Assembly (NCBI GenBank): GCA_016841045.1
Contig: JAENZX010000013.1
Coordinates: forward strand, 25,472 to 89,471
Direction of reading: 5' to 3'
DNA length: 64,000 nt
Source of the DNA: Thermincola carboxydiphila
GTDB lineage: Bacteria; Bacillota; Thermincolia; Thermincolales; UBA2595
The position numbers were made by a program, and so were the translations under genes. The notes under the pieces were generated by a model. The model saw only the letters and a list, made by a program, of their open reading frames with translations. It did no database searches and was not told the DNA's origin. This document shows, in pieces, positions 9,102 through 16,303 of the stretch (position 1 is the first letter of the stretch; each line of letters opens with the position of its first letter).

Positions 9102-9130
9102 GCAGGAAAAGAAAAGGACATGTGGAATAT
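9102..9130 (+). promoter_or_regulatory. Second sigma-H type promoter, upstream of glmU
   Basis: GCAGGAAAA (9102-9110) and GTGGAATAT (9122-9130) fit the sigma-H -35 and -10 elements with the same 11-base spacer as the spoVG promoter. A TATAAT at 9188-9193, without a convincing -35, may mark an additional vegetative promoter for glmU. Confidence 0.7.
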
Positions 9131-9221
9131 TATAATATTTAGGGTGTAAAAACTTCACTCTTTATGTCAAAAAATATCGGAATATAGTATAATTAACTTG
9201 TCTTACAGGGAGGAAGTTAAC

Positions 9222-10595
9222 TTGTCACAAGTAATTTCTGTTATTCTTGCGGCCGGTAAGGGAACAAGAATGAAGTCTAAGATGCCAAAAGTACTGCACC
9301 GGGTGTGCGGGGAACCAATGCTGGCCCATGTGGTTAGGGCGGCTGCTGAAGCCGGTGTGGACCAAAACTTTATAGTTATCGGGCACGAAGCTGAGATGGT
9401 AAAAGAAGCAATGGGGCAATCGGTTGAATATGTATTACAGTTAGAGCAGTTGGGCACAGGGCATGCTGTAATGCAGGCGGAACCTCTTTTGCAAGATTTT
9501 AAAGGCAGCATAATTGTTTTATGTGGAGATACACCTCTAATTACACCGGAAACCATTAGCAAAATAATTCAGAATCATTTGAATTCAGGCTATGCCGGGA
9601 CTGTGTTGACTGCTGAGATGGATGACCCAACAGGCTATGGAAGGGTAATCAGGGATAAAGCAGGACAGGTCATGGAGATAGTGGAGCACAAGGATGCTTC
9701 TCCGGACCAGTTGGCGATTATGGAAGTAAACACTGGTGTATATTGCTTCAGTGGACCAAAGCTGTTTTCTGGTTTAAAGGAAGTCACTCCTTCAAATGCT
9801 CAGGGAGAATATTACCTTACAGACGTATTGGCAATATTAAAGCAAAAAGGGGAGAAGGTCGGAGCAGTTAAGGTTGGAGACCCCCTTGAGACAATGGGTA
9901 TAAATAATCGGGTTCAGTTGGCTGAGGCGGAAAGTATCTTACGTAAAAAGATCCTTGATAAACTGATGCTTGACGGGGTAACTATAATTGATCCTCTAAA
10001 CACTTATATAGGACCGGAGGTTACTATTGGGTTTGATTCGGTGATTCATCCCGGAACAATCATTGAGGGAAGATGCCGTCTAGGTGAGGCATGTGAGGTT
10101 GGACCATATACCCGCTTGAAAGACACTGAATTAGGAAAAGGGGTGACGGTGCAAAATTCAATTGTACTCGAGTCTCTTATTGGAGATAAGTGTACTATAG
10201 GGCCCTTTGCTTATATTAGGCCGGGCACTATCCTTAAAGAAGCTGTCAAAGTCGGGGATTTTGTTGAGATAAAGAAATCAATTGTAGGTAATGGCAGTAA
10301 AGTACCGCATCTTAGTTATATTGGTGATAGTGAAATTGGAGAAAAAGTAAATATTGGGGCAGGAACAATTACCTGTAATTATGACGGGCTTAAAAAGTCG
10401 AAAACCATAATAGATGACGGTGCGTTTATAGGAAGCAACTCAAACTTAGTAGCGCCTGTCAGCGTAGGTAAAGACAGTGTTATAGGGGCAGGGTCGACTG
10501 TGACCCGGGATATTCCCGAAGGTTCGCTATGTGTCGAAAGAAGTAAACAAGAAATATATAATGATTGGGTTGCTAGAAAAAAGAAGAAAAAGTGA
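9222..10595 (+). CDS. glmU: Bifunctional GlmU: GlcN-1-P acetyltransferase / GlcNAc-1-P uridyltransferase
   Basis: A 457-residue enzyme making UDP-GlcNAc for cell wall synthesis. The N-terminal uridyltransferase domain begins with LAAGKGTRMKSKMPKVLH; the C-terminal left-handed beta-helix (about 250-457) contains hexapeptide repeats and the acetyltransferase block YIRPGTILKEAVKVGDFVEIKKS, split here as PFAYIRPGT and DFVEIKKSIVG. I choose TTG at 9222 because AGGGAGG ends 8 bases before it; a TTG at 9198 in frame has no site and would add 8 atypical residues. It is followed by prs. Confidence 0.96.
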   Translation: MSQVISVILAAGKGTRMKSKMPKVLHRVCGEPMLAHVVRAAAEAGVDQNFIVIGHEAEMVKEAMGQSVEYVLQLEQLGTGHAVMQAEPLLQDFKGSIIVLCGDTPLITPETISKIIQNHLNSGYAGTVLTAEMDDPTGYGRVIRDKAGQVMEIVEHKDASPDQLAIMEVNTGVYCFSGPKLFSGLKEVTPSNAQGEYYLTDVLAILKQKGEKVGAVKVGDPLETMGINNRVQLAEAESILRKKILDKLMLDGVTIIDPLNTYIGPEVTIGFDSVIHPGTIIEGRCRLGEACEVGPYTRLKDTELGKGVTVQNSIVLESLIGDKCTIGPFAYIRPGTILKEAVKVGDFVEIKKSIVGNGSKVPHLSYIGDSEIGEKVNIGAGTITCNYDGLKKSKTIIDDGAFIGSNSNLVAPVSVGKDSVIGAGSTVTRDIPEGSLCVERSKQEIYNDWVARKKKKK

Positions 10596-10652
10596 TATAA
10601 TAGATGATGGACAACGCTATTTTTATAAATTACTGGGAGGTTCTTTAAATCA

Positions 10653-11600
10653 ATGCCAATTTTTAATCGGAAATTGAAAATCTTTTCGGGAAATGCTAAT
10701 TTATATCTTGCGGAAGAAATAGCTGAATACTTAGGAGTATCTGTTGGTGAAGCCAAGGTCTCAAGATTTAGTGATGGGGAGATACATGTAAAAATTAATG
10801 AGAGTGTTCGGGGAGCTGATGTTTTTGTAATTCAGCCTACCTGTGATCCTGTTAATGACAATATCATGGAACTCTTAATCATGATTGATGCTTTAAAGAG
10901 AGCGTCTGCACGCCGAATAACAGCTGTAATACCATATTACGGTTATGCCCGGCAGGACCGGAAGGCCCGTGCACGTGACCCTATTACCGCTAAGCTGCTG
11001 GCAAACCTAATTACCGCTAGTGGGGCTACAAGAGTAGTGACCATGGATCTACATGCCGGACAGATTCAGGGCTTTTTTGATATTCCGGTTGACCACCTTC
11101 CCGGAGTTCCGATTTTGGCAGAATATTTTATAAACAAGAACTTTGAAGACACCATTGTTGTATCTCCTGACCTTGGAGGGGTTACCCGTTCAAGGAATAT
11201 GGCTGAACGTATAGGTGCTTCTATAGCCATCATAGACAAACGCAGGCCGGAGCCTAATGTTGCCGAGATAATGAATATTATAGGGGATGTTAATGGTAAA
11301 ACAGTTGTTATGATTGATGATATAATTGACACAGCCGGGACTATAACCCAAGGCGCGCAAGCTCTACTGGAAAGAGGGGCTAAGGAAATCTATGTATGCT
11401 GTACCCACGGTGTACTGTCAGGCCCTGCCATTGAAAGGCTGCAGAAATCCCCCATAAAAGAAGTTGTAATAACCAACACAATCTCAATTCCTGAAGAAAA
11501 GATGTTTGATAAGATTAGAGTTCTTTCTGTTGCTCCACTTTTGGGTGAAGCTATTATAAGGATACATGAAGATTTGTCCGTCTCCAAACTCTTTGCCTAG
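10653..11600 (+). CDS. prs: Ribose-phosphate pyrophosphokinase
   Basis: A 315-residue class I PRPP synthase, making PRPP from ribose 5-phosphate and ATP for nucleotide, His, Trp and NAD synthesis. Conserved blocks include [25 protein letters not shown], the metal-binding [15 protein letters not shown] and the PRPP loop [14 protein letters not shown] near residue 220. ATG follows GGGAGG. The 57-base gap after glmU and shared order with Bacillus suggest cotranscription. Confidence 0.97.
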   Translation: MPIFNRKLKIFSGNANLYLAEEIAEYLGVSVGEAKVSRFSDGEIHVKINESVRGADVFVIQPTCDPVNDNIMELLIMIDALKRASARRITAVIPYYGYARQDRKARARDPITAKLLANLITASGATRVVTMDLHAGQIQGFFDIPVDHLPGVPILAEYFINKNFEDTIVVSPDLGGVTRSRNMAERIGASIAIIDKRRPEPNVAEIMNIIGDVNGKTVVMIDDIIDTAGTITQGAQALLERGAKEIYVCCTHGVLSGPAIERLQKSPIKEVVITNTISIPEEKMFDKIRVLSVAPLLGEAIIRIHEDLSVSKLFA

Positions 11601-11676
11601 AGGCGGTTGTATTATTGAAGCGCGTATCAAGAAATAGTGAGCTAAATTAGGATTGGATTAAAGAGCGGTTGAAATT

Positions 11677-11713
11677 GGAAGGAGGTTCCCATAACTTCAT
11701 GGGGCCTCCTTTC
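11677..11713 (+). terminator. Probable terminator after prs
   Basis: GGAAGGAGGTTCCC (11677-11690) pairs imperfectly with GGGGCCTCCTTTC (11701-11713). The following T-run is weak, so function as terminator is moderately supported. Confidence 0.5.
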
Positions 11714-11843
11714 TGTATGTGATAGCGTTGATTCAGCAGATTAGTTTACATAATACCATAAATTACTACCACTCATTGGACAGGTTTTTAACCTTTTATG
11801 TCAAATATCTTTAGAAAATAAATGATAGGGATTGGGTGGTATA

Positions 11844-12395
11844 ATGCAGGAAGCCTATTTAGTTTATCAGAAGAAAAGATACATCAGGTGGTTTCTTGAT
11901 ACCTATGAATTAAAGAATCCCCGTACAGCAAAAATTCTGAATTTTATTGCTAATAATGATGAACTGCTGCAAAAGATTTATTTTGTGGAAGATGTCCGCC
12001 GTTTGCCGAATGCTCTGATTATTTCTTCAACCGACGCTTCCACGGTGTCGTTCCTGTGCAGGATTGATGACTGTTATTATGAGGATATTGACGAAGTCAT
12101 CCAAATCTTGAACACAGAACCGCCAGAGGAACTATTTATCAGGTTATCCTTTAACCGTGAGTTTCTCTGCTTCATTTGCGAAACAGTTCTGGATTTTAAG
12201 CCTGATGTAGGAAATAAAATATTCTATCATCAGGTGGTCAGGAGTCTGGAAGACGAGATGAACGGAAAAATTATTAAGAAACAAGAACGAAAAGCCGACC
12301 TGATGTCCCAGATTGATAATGCTCTTGAAAATGGTGATAAGGAAAAATTCATGAAATTATCTAAACTGTATAGAGATATTGTAAACGGTAATTAA
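11844..12395 (+). CDS. ypiB: YpiB/UPF0302 family protein
   Basis: A 183-residue protein with the UPF0302 N-terminal pattern: KKRYIRWFLDTYELKNP, ILNFIANNDELLQKIYFVED and ALIISS, and a charged C-terminal tail (IDNALENGDKEKFMKLSKLYRD) like that of Bacillus YpiB. Function is unknown. The frame opens with a TTG at 11832, but GGGTGGT sits just before ATG 11844, which gives the better start. It is not normally in the spoVG block, so its position here is unusual. It is monocistronic, between hairpins. Confidence 0.75.
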   Translation: MQEAYLVYQKKRYIRWFLDTYELKNPRTAKILNFIANNDELLQKIYFVEDVRRLPNALIISSTDASTVSFLCRIDDCYYEDIDEVIQILNTEPPEELFIRLSFNREFLCFICETVLDFKPDVGNKIFYHQVVRSLEDEMNGKIIKKQERKADLMSQIDNALENGDKEKFMKLSKLYRDIVNGN

Positions 12396-12414
12396 GAGTA
12401 CAGGCAAAGTAAAG

Positions 12415-12447
12415 GGAATGCCCCATAAAGTGGGGCGTTCCTTTTTT
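12415..12447 (+). terminator. Rho-independent terminator after ypiB
   Basis: GGAATGCCCC (12415-12424) pairs with GGGGCGTTCC (12432-12441) over ten base pairs (one G-T), followed by six T. Confidence 0.85.
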
Positions 12448-12450
12448 CAA

Positions 12451-12711
12451 CCTTGCCAAACTGAGTGCCGGGGAATCCGGCGAGGCATTGCGCCAATTTT
12501 CCGCACCTGCGTCGGAGGAATCTAACCTTGCTCCTGGCGAAGTCACAGACTAAACCGCCCAATTCGGCGTCCTACCTCAGGGGCGGCTCCGCCATCCATG
12601 GCTCCGGTCTGTGACTTCGCTTAGCGGAGGCCTCTGTAAGATTCCTCACGACGCCGGTGCAAGGAAAATCTTGCGCAACGCCTCACCGAATTCCCGGACT
12701 TATTCGCAAGG
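12451..12711. repeat. Large GC-rich imperfect palindrome (MITE-like or structured RNA element)
   Basis: The left arm (12451-12550) and the reverse complement of the right arm (12607-12711) align over about 100 bases. Shared blocks include the 13-base CGAAGTCACAGAC at the inner end, GAGGAATCT, GCGTCG, ATTTTCC, TTGCGC and CCTTGC at the outer ends. The 56-base apex holds its own small hairpin (GGCGG-CT-CCGCC). Weaker symmetry extends outward to about 12419 and 12758. It is much more GC-rich than its surroundings and has no convincing ORF. It fills most of the 546-base gap between ypiB and the PRC-barrel gene. The remaining sequence (12759-12864) shows nothing recognisable. Confidence 0.75.
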
Positions 12712-12864
12712 TAAATAAAAAACTGGGTAAGCACCCCACGTACTTTGGGCGGGATGGCGGCGAAAAAAGAAAACACCTGGTTTGAAGCGAAAGGATTTTT
12801 GTCTTCTCTTGAGAATTAATAAATCATTTTTTCTTTTACCATATTAATTTAACAAAAATGGAAG

Positions 12865-12898
12865 GGGTGTCCCATAAGATTTTACTTATGAGACACCC
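12865..12898 (-). terminator. Terminator of the PRC-barrel gene
   Basis: GGGTGTC and CATAAG on the left arm pair with CTTATG and GACACCC on the right arm with one mismatch. It lies just downstream of a minus-strand gene; in that direction a short T-rich stretch follows. Confidence 0.75.
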
Positions 12899-12941
12899 TC
12901 TTTAAAATTAAAGCTCTTTACTTCCAAAAAAGTAGACATGG

Positions 12942-13739
12942 TCACTTTTCTTGTTCATCAGGGTTTTTAGATTCAGTTTGGGTTTCGCATGATTGAGTTT
13001 GTAGATCTGTTATTTGGGGCAGAACCTCCTCATTAGTGATTTGGACTTCGTCCGTAATGGCTGAAAAATTCAACGATTCGCCATTAGAAGGAGGTTTATC
13101 TGTATTTAAATTTTTGTCCTTCTTTTCGTATTTATCTTTAATGTTTTTACTTATATCTTTTGTGCGTTGAATTGTAGATTCAAGTATACTTGAGGTGCCC
13201 TCTTTAATGTTTGAGAAGGTCTCTTGCAGACCGCCGTCGATTTTCTCTAACTGGGCTTCGGCTCCGTTCTTTACCACAATTGCGTGAACACCCATAGTCC
13301 GCACGTTTTCAGCAGATAAGAGGGCCTTACCTTTAAACAGGCTCTCTAAAAACTTTCCGCTAATTTCCAGACTCACTATTTTACCGGTATCTTCATCTAT
13401 ATAATATTCGTCGACCAATCCAACTACAGTTCCGTTTTCAGAAATAACACGTGCGCCTATCGGATTAGCTCTTTCTTTTATTAGTTTTAAAATTTCAGGT
13501 AGGTTGACGGGCTTTTGGACATTTGAGGACTGGTCAATGGTTAGGGCATCTGTACCGATGCTTTTGATTTTGGAATAGGGGATTATCTTATGTTCTCTGA
13601 ACCATCCGCGCTGGTCAAGGACTACTGCAGCTATCTCCATCTTGTCAGGATTCACAACAAGGCTTTTAACTGTACCGATTTGTAGTCCTTCGTCAAGGCT
13701 TAATATTGGCATGGAGACTAACTTTCGGCTCTTTTTCAT
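12942..13739 (-). CDS. PRC-barrel domain protein
   Basis: A 265-residue protein with two PRC-barrel-like domains in tandem (about 1-75, and 85-165; the segments IGTVKSLVVNPDKMEIAAVVL and GTVVGLVDEYYIDEDTGKIVSLEI show the repeated pattern). A helical and then acidic, low-complexity tail follows (about 185-265; EKKDKNLNTDKPPSNGE). No signal peptide or membrane segment is seen. PRC-barrels occur in RimM, photosynthetic reaction centre H subunit and sporulation proteins such as YlmC/YrrD. Function here is unknown. It is one of only two minus-strand genes and has its own terminator. Confidence 0.75.
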   Translation of the reverse strand: MKKSRKLVSMPILSLDEGLQIGTVKSLVVNPDKMEIAAVVLDQRGWFREHKIIPYSKIKSIGTDALTIDQSSNVQKPVNLPEILKLIKERANPIGARVISENGTVVGLVDEYYIDEDTGKIVSLEISGKFLESLFKGKALLSAENVRTMGVHAIVVKNGAEAQLEKIDGGLQETFSNIKEGTSSILESTIQRTKDISKNIKDKYEKKDKNLNTDKPPSNGESLNFSAITDEVQITNEEVLPQITDLQTQSCETQTESKNPDEQEK

Positions 13740-13869
13740 TCAAAACCCCCCATTAACAATTTGTTACAATATTATTCATCATACATGTTTGTTATGCCAA
13801 ATTTGGGGAAATAATAGAAATAAAAGCGACAAACTACAAAAATAAAATTTTAACGGGGGGACAAATTGT

Positions 13870-14517
13870 ATGGCAGAAGTCCGTATAAATGCAAAAGTCA
13901 GGACAGGTAAATCAGGAAGCTATAAACATTATCTGCGTGAAACCGGGAAAATTCCGGCAATTATTTATGGCAACGGTATTTCCAGTGAACCTATTGAGCT
14001 TGATGCAAAGGAGCTTGACTCAGTTATTCATAAAAAGGGCAGGAATGCGCTTATTGATTTGGTTCTAAATGGTAAACAAGGTGATAACAAGTATGTTGTA
14101 ATGGTTAAGGATATTCAGAGAGATCCTATACGCAGGGAACTTGTTCATGCTGATTTATGCAAAATTTCCCTACAGGATAAGATTCACACTACAGTACCGA
14201 TTAGCTTAAAGGGTGATGCTGAGGGTCATAAAATGGGTGGGATTGTCCAAGCTGAGCTGCGTGAAGCAGACATCGAGTGCCTGCCTGGCGATATCCCTGA
14301 AGTTATTGTAGTGGATGTTACTGCGTTGAAAATCGGAGAGCACCTTACAGTGGCAGAGCTGCCAAATGGTCAGAACTATAAGATACTTAATGACCCTGAG
14401 ACCGTTGTTGTAACAATTGTTGCACCACGCATGGCAGAACAGCCCGAGACAACGGGCACGGAAGGACCTGGTGCAGGACCGGACAAAATGGGAGCAGCAG
14501 ATACTCCGGCAGAATAA
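13870..14517 (+). CDS. rplY: 50S ribosomal protein L25/Ctc
   Basis: A 215-residue L25 of the long TL5/Ctc type: an N-terminal 5S rRNA-binding domain (RTGKSGSYKHYLRETGKIPAIIYG at its start) and a C-terminal beta domain (about 95-185), then an acidic Gly/Pro tail. In Bacillus ctc follows prs and is stress-induced; here it follows the inserted ypiB/PRC segment and precedes pth as expected. ATG follows ACGGGGGGA. No sigma-B type promoter was recognised. Confidence 0.94.
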   Translation: MAEVRINAKVRTGKSGSYKHYLRETGKIPAIIYGNGISSEPIELDAKELDSVIHKKGRNALIDLVLNGKQGDNKYVVMVKDIQRDPIRRELVHADLCKISLQDKIHTTVPISLKGDAEGHKMGGIVQAELREADIECLPGDIPEVIVVDVTALKIGEHLTVAELPNGQNYKILNDPETVVVTIVAPRMAEQPETTGTEGPGAGPDKMGAADTPAE

Positions 14518-14540
14518 ATATTTAACAGTTTACAATCCCG

Positions 14541-14566
14541 GGGGGTGAGCCAGATAGCTCACCCCC
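14541..14566 (+). terminator. Hairpin after rplY, possible terminator
   Basis: GGGGGTGAGC (14541-14550) pairs perfectly with GCTCACCCCC (14557-14566) over 10 bp. The tail is AAATTTA rather than a T-run, so termination is uncertain. Confidence 0.5.
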
Positions 14567-14712
14567 AAATTTATGGTGGTAGTCAGTGCCAGCCGCGGCC
14601 AATTAAAATTTAGTTTTACTAATTTTAACTGATTTTTCAATTGGTAATTGCCTGGAATGGTTTATAAATGGTATTATCGAATAGGAAGGTCACTTAGAAA
14701 GGGGTAAATGTT

Positions 14713-15279
14713 GTGAAACTAGTCATAGGGCTTGGTAATCCAGGAGCACAGTACGCCAAAACCAGGCATAATATAGGTTTTATGGTCATTGACTATCTGG
14801 CGGAGCAGTTGAGTATAAAGATTGATAAGGTGAAATTTAAAAGTCTCATAGGTGAGGGTTTAAATGGTGGAGAGAAGGTGATACTGGCTAAGCCCCAGAC
14901 CTATATGAACCTGAGCGGGGAAGCGGTTCTTGATATGGTTCAGTGGTACAAGCTTGACCCGAAGGACATTATTATAATTTATGATGACATGGACCTGCCG
15001 ACAGGCAGGATCAGGCTTAGAAGTCAGGGCAGTGCAGGCGGACATAATGGTATGAAGTCGATAATTCATCTGATTCAGACAGATAAATTTCCGCGGCTGC
15101 GAGTGGGAATAGGACGCCCTGACAACCAAAACATGGAATCTGTAAACTTTGTGCTGGGTAAGTTTAATGACAGTGAGGCAGAATTAATTACCCAGGCAGT
15201 AAAGAAGGCTGCAGACTCAGTCCTAAAATCCTATGAAATAGGCTTGGAGCGAGTGATGAATGAAGTTAACAGAGAGTGA
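14713..15279 (+). CDS. pth: Peptidyl-tRNA hydrolase
   Basis: A 188-residue Pth releasing peptides from prematurely dropped peptidyl-tRNA. GLGNPGAQYAKTRHNIGF puts the catalytic histidine at H19; YDDMDLPTGRIRLR and GSAGGHNGMKS are the other signature blocks. Start is GTG after AAAGGGG. Its place before mfd matches the Bacillus spoVC/pth-mfd order. A strong terminator follows. Confidence 0.96.
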   Translation: MKLVIGLGNPGAQYAKTRHNIGFMVIDYLAEQLSIKIDKVKFKSLIGEGLNGGEKVILAKPQTYMNLSGEAVLDMVQWYKLDPKDIIIIYDDMDLPTGRIRLRSQGSAGGHNGMKSIIHLIQTDKFPRLRVGIGRPDNQNMESVNFVLGKFNDSEAELITQAVKKAADSVLKSYEIGLERVMNEVNRE

Positions 15280-15326
15280 GTAGTGGGTAGTTATAATGGA
15301 CAATTGACAATATAAAAAAACTGATG

Positions 15327-15373
15327 AAAGCGGGCAATTACTACTTAATTGTGTAGTAATTGCCCGCTTTTTT
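15327..15373 (+). terminator. Strong Rho-independent terminator after pth
   Basis: An 18-base arm (15327-15344) pairs perfectly with 15353-15370 around an 8-base loop. The stem closes in AAA/TTT and is followed by further T. Confidence 0.92.
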
Positions 15374-15382
15374 AACTAAAAA

Positions 15383-15409
15383 TCCGTGTTCATCGGTGTT
15401 CATCCGTGG
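15383..15409. repeat. Short tandem CCGTGTTCAT-type repeat
   Basis: Ten-base units CCGTGTTCAT, CGGTGTTCAT and a partial CCGTGGC are adjacent. Similar ATCCGTGTTCATCCGTGG strings occur between genes in many unrelated bacteria, from memory. Their function is unknown. Confidence 0.55.
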
Positions 15410-15529
15410 CCGATTTTCGAGTCATGAGGCTCAGCTGATGCTGTTAAGATAGTCGCCATAGTTACGGATGTATAAAAAGTTATTAATCGGCCGAATATAG
15501 GAGTAAGTCTATGTTAGAGGTGGAACATT

Positions 15530-15931
15530 GTGTATATTATAGCCGGTTTACTGGCTGCGGCTCTTTCGTGGGCAGGTAACCGGGCCGCATTAAAGCTTAT
15601 AGGAACAAAAGTAATCGTAGTTAGTGCTCCGTTACTGGAAGAGTTGGCAAAAAGTGGAATTTCTGTTTTGCTTAACACCTCGCTGGTATTAACCCATGGA
15701 GTATTCGGTATAGTTGAAGGCCTTTATGACGCATGGGGTTCAGGCTTTCAGGGTATTAAAGCAGGTATTATCAGTTTTTTGGGGCATTTGCTTTATGGTT
15801 ATGTTACATATCTGGTTTTATTAAAGTATAATTTGTTTTTTGCTTCTGTTTTAGCCGGATATCTAGTGCACATGTTATGGAATATTGCAGTAATGAAATT
15901 TTTGGTTACTAAGAGGAGGGTTTCCTATTGA
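15530..15931 (+). CDS. Small membrane protein, PrsW/CPBP-like
   Basis: A 133-residue hydrophobic protein with about four membrane segments. It contains EELAKSG (an EExxK pattern), then FGIVEGLYD, GHLLYGYV and HMLWN: acidic residues followed by histidines inside membrane helices, reminiscent of PrsW or CPBP/ABI intramembrane proteases. It is shorter than PrsW and assignment rests on these motifs only. GTG start after GAGGTGG. Its stop overlaps the next start by 4 bases, so the two are probably coupled. Confidence 0.5.
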   Translation: MYIIAGLLAAALSWAGNRAALKLIGTKVIVVSAPLLEELAKSGISVLLNTSLVLTHGVFGIVEGLYDAWGSGFQGIKAGIISFLGHLLYGYVTYLVLLKYNLFFASVLAGYLVHMLWNIAVMKFLVTKRRVSY

Positions 15932-16167
15932 AAATAAAACTTGTTTGTGACTGCTGTGATTCCTTTTTTAGAGAAATAAATATTCCTGATGACGCTGGTA
16001 TGACAGACCTCGAAGCCTTGACTGGTGAAGAATTTAGGGATATAATATTAGAAAATGAAAGCGGCTCGGAAGTATTTGTTTCAGCTACTTGTGACCAGTG
16101 TTCTGAGGAATTAGGATTTTATGATGAATATGACTCGGTTTTTCGATCTGCGCCGCTCATACATTGA
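15928..16167 (+). CDS. Small cysteine-rich protein, probable zinc-binding
   Basis: A 79-residue protein not recognised as a named family. Two cysteine clusters, CDCCD (8-12) and CDQC (about 54-57), could form a zinc ribbon; the rest is acidic. Start is TTG, overlapping the stop of the membrane protein, with AGGAGGG just upstream. Translational coupling suggests a shared function. Confidence 0.6.
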   Translation: MKIKLVCDCCDSFFREINIPDDAGMTDLEALTGEEFRDIILENESGSEVFVSATCDQCSEELGFYDEYDSVFRSAPLIH

Positions 16168-16180
16168 CCATTTGATGACA

Positions 16181-16212
16181 GGCTTTAGCAGTTTTTCGCT
16201 AAAGCCTTTTTT
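16181..16212 (+). terminator. Rho-independent terminator
   Basis: GGCTTTAGC (16181-16189) pairs with GCTAAAGCC (16198-16206), followed by six T. It ends the two-gene unit 15530-16167. Confidence 0.9.
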
Positions 16213-16241
16213 AAAATTAAGATGCACGTAAATCAAACAGT

Positions 16242-16266
16242 CACCGGACAGAAAACCGGTGCTTTT
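16242..16266 (+). other. Second hairpin before mfd
   Basis: CACCGG (16242-16247) pairs with CCGGTG (16256-16261) and is followed by CTTTT. It lies 40 bases before the mfd start and could attenuate transcription or be a backup terminator. Confidence 0.4.
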
Positions 16267-16303
16267 GGCATGTCTGGAACTTTTACTGAAGAAGGAGAAA
16301 CAC

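Noticed and set aside
12361..12546. Minus-strand open frame of 61 codons in the palindromic element
   Set aside because: It covers part of ypiB and the terminator and shows no family signal.
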